Of a DNA stretch of 23,484 bases, positions 21,656-23,484 are shown piece after piece. The notes beneath the pieces were generated by a model, which worked only from the letters and a program-made list of their open reading frames with translations, did not search any database and was not told the origin of the DNA. The stretch lies in contig DBXQ01000061.1 in NCBI GenBank assembly GCA_002309955.1, positions 13,877 through 37,360 on the forward strand, read 5' to 3'. The DNA comes from Bacteroidales bacterium UBA1208 (GTDB lineage Bacteria > Bacteroidota > Bacteroidia > Bacteroidales > P3). The translations under genes were made by a program, and so were the position numbers. Numbering within the stretch: position 1 is the first letter of the stretch; each line of letters begins with the position of its first letter.

Positions 21656-23484
21656 TTATTCGTCTAAATTAATGTTCATGAATACAAATTTCTTTCGTAT
21701 TTTCTCCTGGCGTTCGTGGTCGCCGCGACGGTTGATGGCACCGTAGAGCACGGGGACGACAAGCAGGGTGACAAAGGTGGAGACGGTGAGACCGCCGATG
21801 ACGACGAGTCCCATGGTAGTCCACATCTCGGAGCCTTCACTGCGGGAGGTTGCCATGGGTATCATGCCGAGGATGGTGGTGAAGGCAGTCATGAGTACGG
21901 GCCGTAGACGGCTTTGTCCGCTCAGTGCGATGGCCTCGTAGAGGGGGATGTCGCGTTCGCGGAGGAGGTTGATGTAGTCGACCAGCACGATACCGTTCTT
22001 GACTACGATGCCGATGAGCAGCACCAGACCGAGCATACCAATCATATCGAGGTTCTGCCCTGTGATGAGGAGTATGAAGATGACACCTGTGAGAGCGAAG
22101 GGGATGGATGAGATGATGATGGCAGGCTTGCCGAAGCTTTCGAACTGCGACGCCATGACGATGTAGACGAGCATGATGATGAGGGCGGCAAGGAGACCCA
22201 TGTCGCGCGAGGAGTCTTGCTGGTCTTTGTAGTTACCGGCGAGGGCTACATGGATGTCGGCGGGTACGCCCATCTGGTCGATCTCTTTCTGTACGTTCTG
22301 GGCCAGTTGCCGCAGCGAGGTCTTATAGGGCATGACGGTGAGGGTGAGGTACCGCTGGCGGTTTTTGCGCTCGATAGTGGGCGGGCACCAGTATTCCTCG
22401 ATTTTGGCCAGCTCTTCGAGTTTGATGATTTTGCCCGTGGGGGTGGGGATGGAGAGTTGCTCGATGTCGGTAATGGAGGAGCGGTATTTCTCCTGTAGTC
22501 GTACAACGATGTTGTATTCCTCTCCGTCCTCTTTGAGGAATCCGGCAGCCATGCCGTTGACACGGTTGCGGACGTACATGGCGACGGTGGAGCCGTTGAG
22601 GCCGTGGAGGGCGAGTTTCTGCTTGTCGAAGGTGATTTTGAGCTCGGCACGGTCTTCGTCGCGGCTGACCTTGGTGTCGCGGGCGCCTGGCACATTGTCC
22701 ATCACGCGTTGGCGCAACTGGTTAGTGAAGGCGGTGGTTTGGTCGAAGTCGTAGCCGTAGATTTCGACACTGAGGGTGTTGTTGCTTCCACCGCCCATGC
22801 CGCCACCTTGGTTCACCTGGTAGTTGACGAGTTCGGGATATTCGGCGAAGCACTGGCGCAGCTGTTCCTGCATCTCGAAGATGGTCTTTTTACGGTCGTA
22901 CTTCTTGGTGCAGCGGATGGTCATGCTGATTTTGTTGTTGGTGGTGCTGTTGAAGAGGGCGGACATGCCGGCGTCGTCGTTGGATCCGGCCGAAGTGGAG
23001 ACAACGATGACATCGTCGCCGAGGATGCGGTATATGTCGTCCTCCATGCGACGGGCGGTCTTAAGAGTTTCTTCGATGCGGGTGCCGCGTTGTAGCTCGG
23101 CGGTAACGCTTATGCGGCCGTTGTCCTGTTCTTTCATGAAGTCCATGCCAATGGTGCCCGTGATGATGGGGATGAGTGACACAATGAAGAGGGCAGCAAA
23201 GAAGAGTAGGGTGGTAAGTTTGTGCTTGAGGCACCAGCGGAGAAGATTGGCATAGGCAGCCTCGATTGCACTGAAGGCCTTGCCGATAGTATTTTCGTAA
23301 GTGATGCGTTTGTTAGCTTTTTTGGCTTCGGCTTCCTCGCGGGCTTCCTTGGTGAGGAAGAAGGGTTTCTCCTTGAGCATTTTGGAGGAGAGCATGGGGA
23401 TAAGGGTGATGGCTGCCGTGGTGGAGACGCATACGACGATGGTGACAATCCAGCCGAGTTCTTTCATGAAGATGCCCATCATGC
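21656..23484 (-). CDS. RND (AcrB/HAE1-type) efflux permease, 5' end beyond window
   Basis: The visible 609 codons are the C-terminal part of an inner-membrane proton-driven efflux pump; the frame is open through the right edge, so the start lies outside. Typical features are the periplasmic porter region with MDFMKEQDNGRISVTAEL and a Gly-rich segment GGGMGGGSNN, the GNYKDQQDSSRDM stretch before the membrane block, then the second block of helices (LLAALIIMLVYIVMASQFES, FALTGVIFILL, GLVLLIGIVVKNGIVLVDYIN, PVLMTAFTTILGMIPMA). The motif VKNGIVLVDYIN and RPVLMT are family hallmarks of HAE-type pumps. It probably works with an adaptor and outer-membrane channel encoded upstream of it, outside the window. 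Substrate cannot be inferred. Confidence 0.93.
   Translation of the reverse strand, partial: MMGIFMKELGWIVTIVVCVSTTAAITLIPMLSSKMLKEKPFFLTKEAREEAEAKKANKRITYENTIGKAFSAIEAAYANLLRWCLKHKLTTLLFFAALFIVSLIPIITGTIGMDFMKEQDNGRISVTAELQRGTRIEETLKTARRMEDDIYRILGDDVIVVSTSAGSNDDAGMSALFNSTTNNKISMTIRCTKKYDRKKTIFEMQEQLRQCFAEYPELVNYQVNQGGGMGGGSNNTLSVEIYGYDFDQTTAFTNQLRQRVMDNVPGARDTKVSRDEDRAELKITFDKQKLALHGLNGSTVAMYVRNRVNGMAAGFLKEDGEEYNIVVRLQEKYRSSITDIEQLSIPTPTGKIIKLEELAKIEEYWCPPTIERKNRQRYLTLTVMPYKTSLRQLAQNVQKEIDQMGVPADIHVALAGNYKDQQDSSRDMGLLAALIIMLVYIVMASQFESFGKPAIIISSIPFALTGVIFILLITGQNLDMIGMLGLVLLIGIVVKNGIVLVDYINLLRERDIPLYEAIALSGQSRLRPVLMTAFTTILGMIPMATSRSEGSEMWTTMGLVVIGGLTVSTFVTLLVVPVLYGAINRRGDHERQEKIRKKFVFMNINLDE

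Overview
The window looks like chromosomal DNA of a Bacteroidales-type bacterium (Bacteroidota; a Prevotella- or Muribaculum-like gut or oral lineage would fit). The support is the repeated promoter pattern TTG - 19 or 20 nt - TAnnTTTG (seen at least four times), the near absence of Shine-Dalgarno sites, a topoisomerase I with C-terminal repeats instead of zinc fingers, and a Bacteroidota-style small SRP RNA.

Left part, + strand (about 300-8050): an accessory island of six genes in two adjacent transcription units. Unit 1 (392-4828) encodes a TIR protein fused to a formylglycine-generating-enzyme/C-type-lectin-like domain, a small two-TM protein, a membrane protein with a two-TM pore-like part, two Rossmann (RCK/TrkA-N or CASTOR/POLLUX-like) domains and a RyR-like C-terminus, and a stand-alone 96-residue RyR-domain protein. 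Unit 2 (5094-8049) encodes an exported protein of unknown function and a second, membrane-anchored TIR protein. Both TIR domains keep the Glu expected of NAD-cleaving TIRs. My main inference is that this is a nucleotide-signal system: the TIR enzymes make an NAD-derived signal and RyR domains sense it to gate a membrane channel. The C-terminus of the first TIR protein also resembles a variable region of a diversity-generating retroelement (DGR) target. No template repeat or reverse transcriptase is visible in the window.

Central part, - strand (about 8050-19430): a housekeeping cluster. In transcription order it runs topA, a GT2 glycosyltransferase fused to a degenerate sugar-transferase part, an outer-membrane beta-barrel, coaD, recG, a short GNAT acetyltransferase, mltG, the SRP RNA with its own promoter and terminator, a ZIP metal transporter and prfB. 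Several junctions overlap by 4 nt (topA/GT2, GNAT/mltG). A strong inverted repeat separates prfB from the convergent TIR operon.

Right part, - strand (19513-23484): an exported TPR protein, a gene-free stretch of about 630 bp with short tandem repeats and a promoter-to-terminator unit that may be a small RNA, a PII-like protein, and the 3' two-thirds of an RND efflux permease that runs off the window edge, separated from the PII-like gene by a long hairpin.
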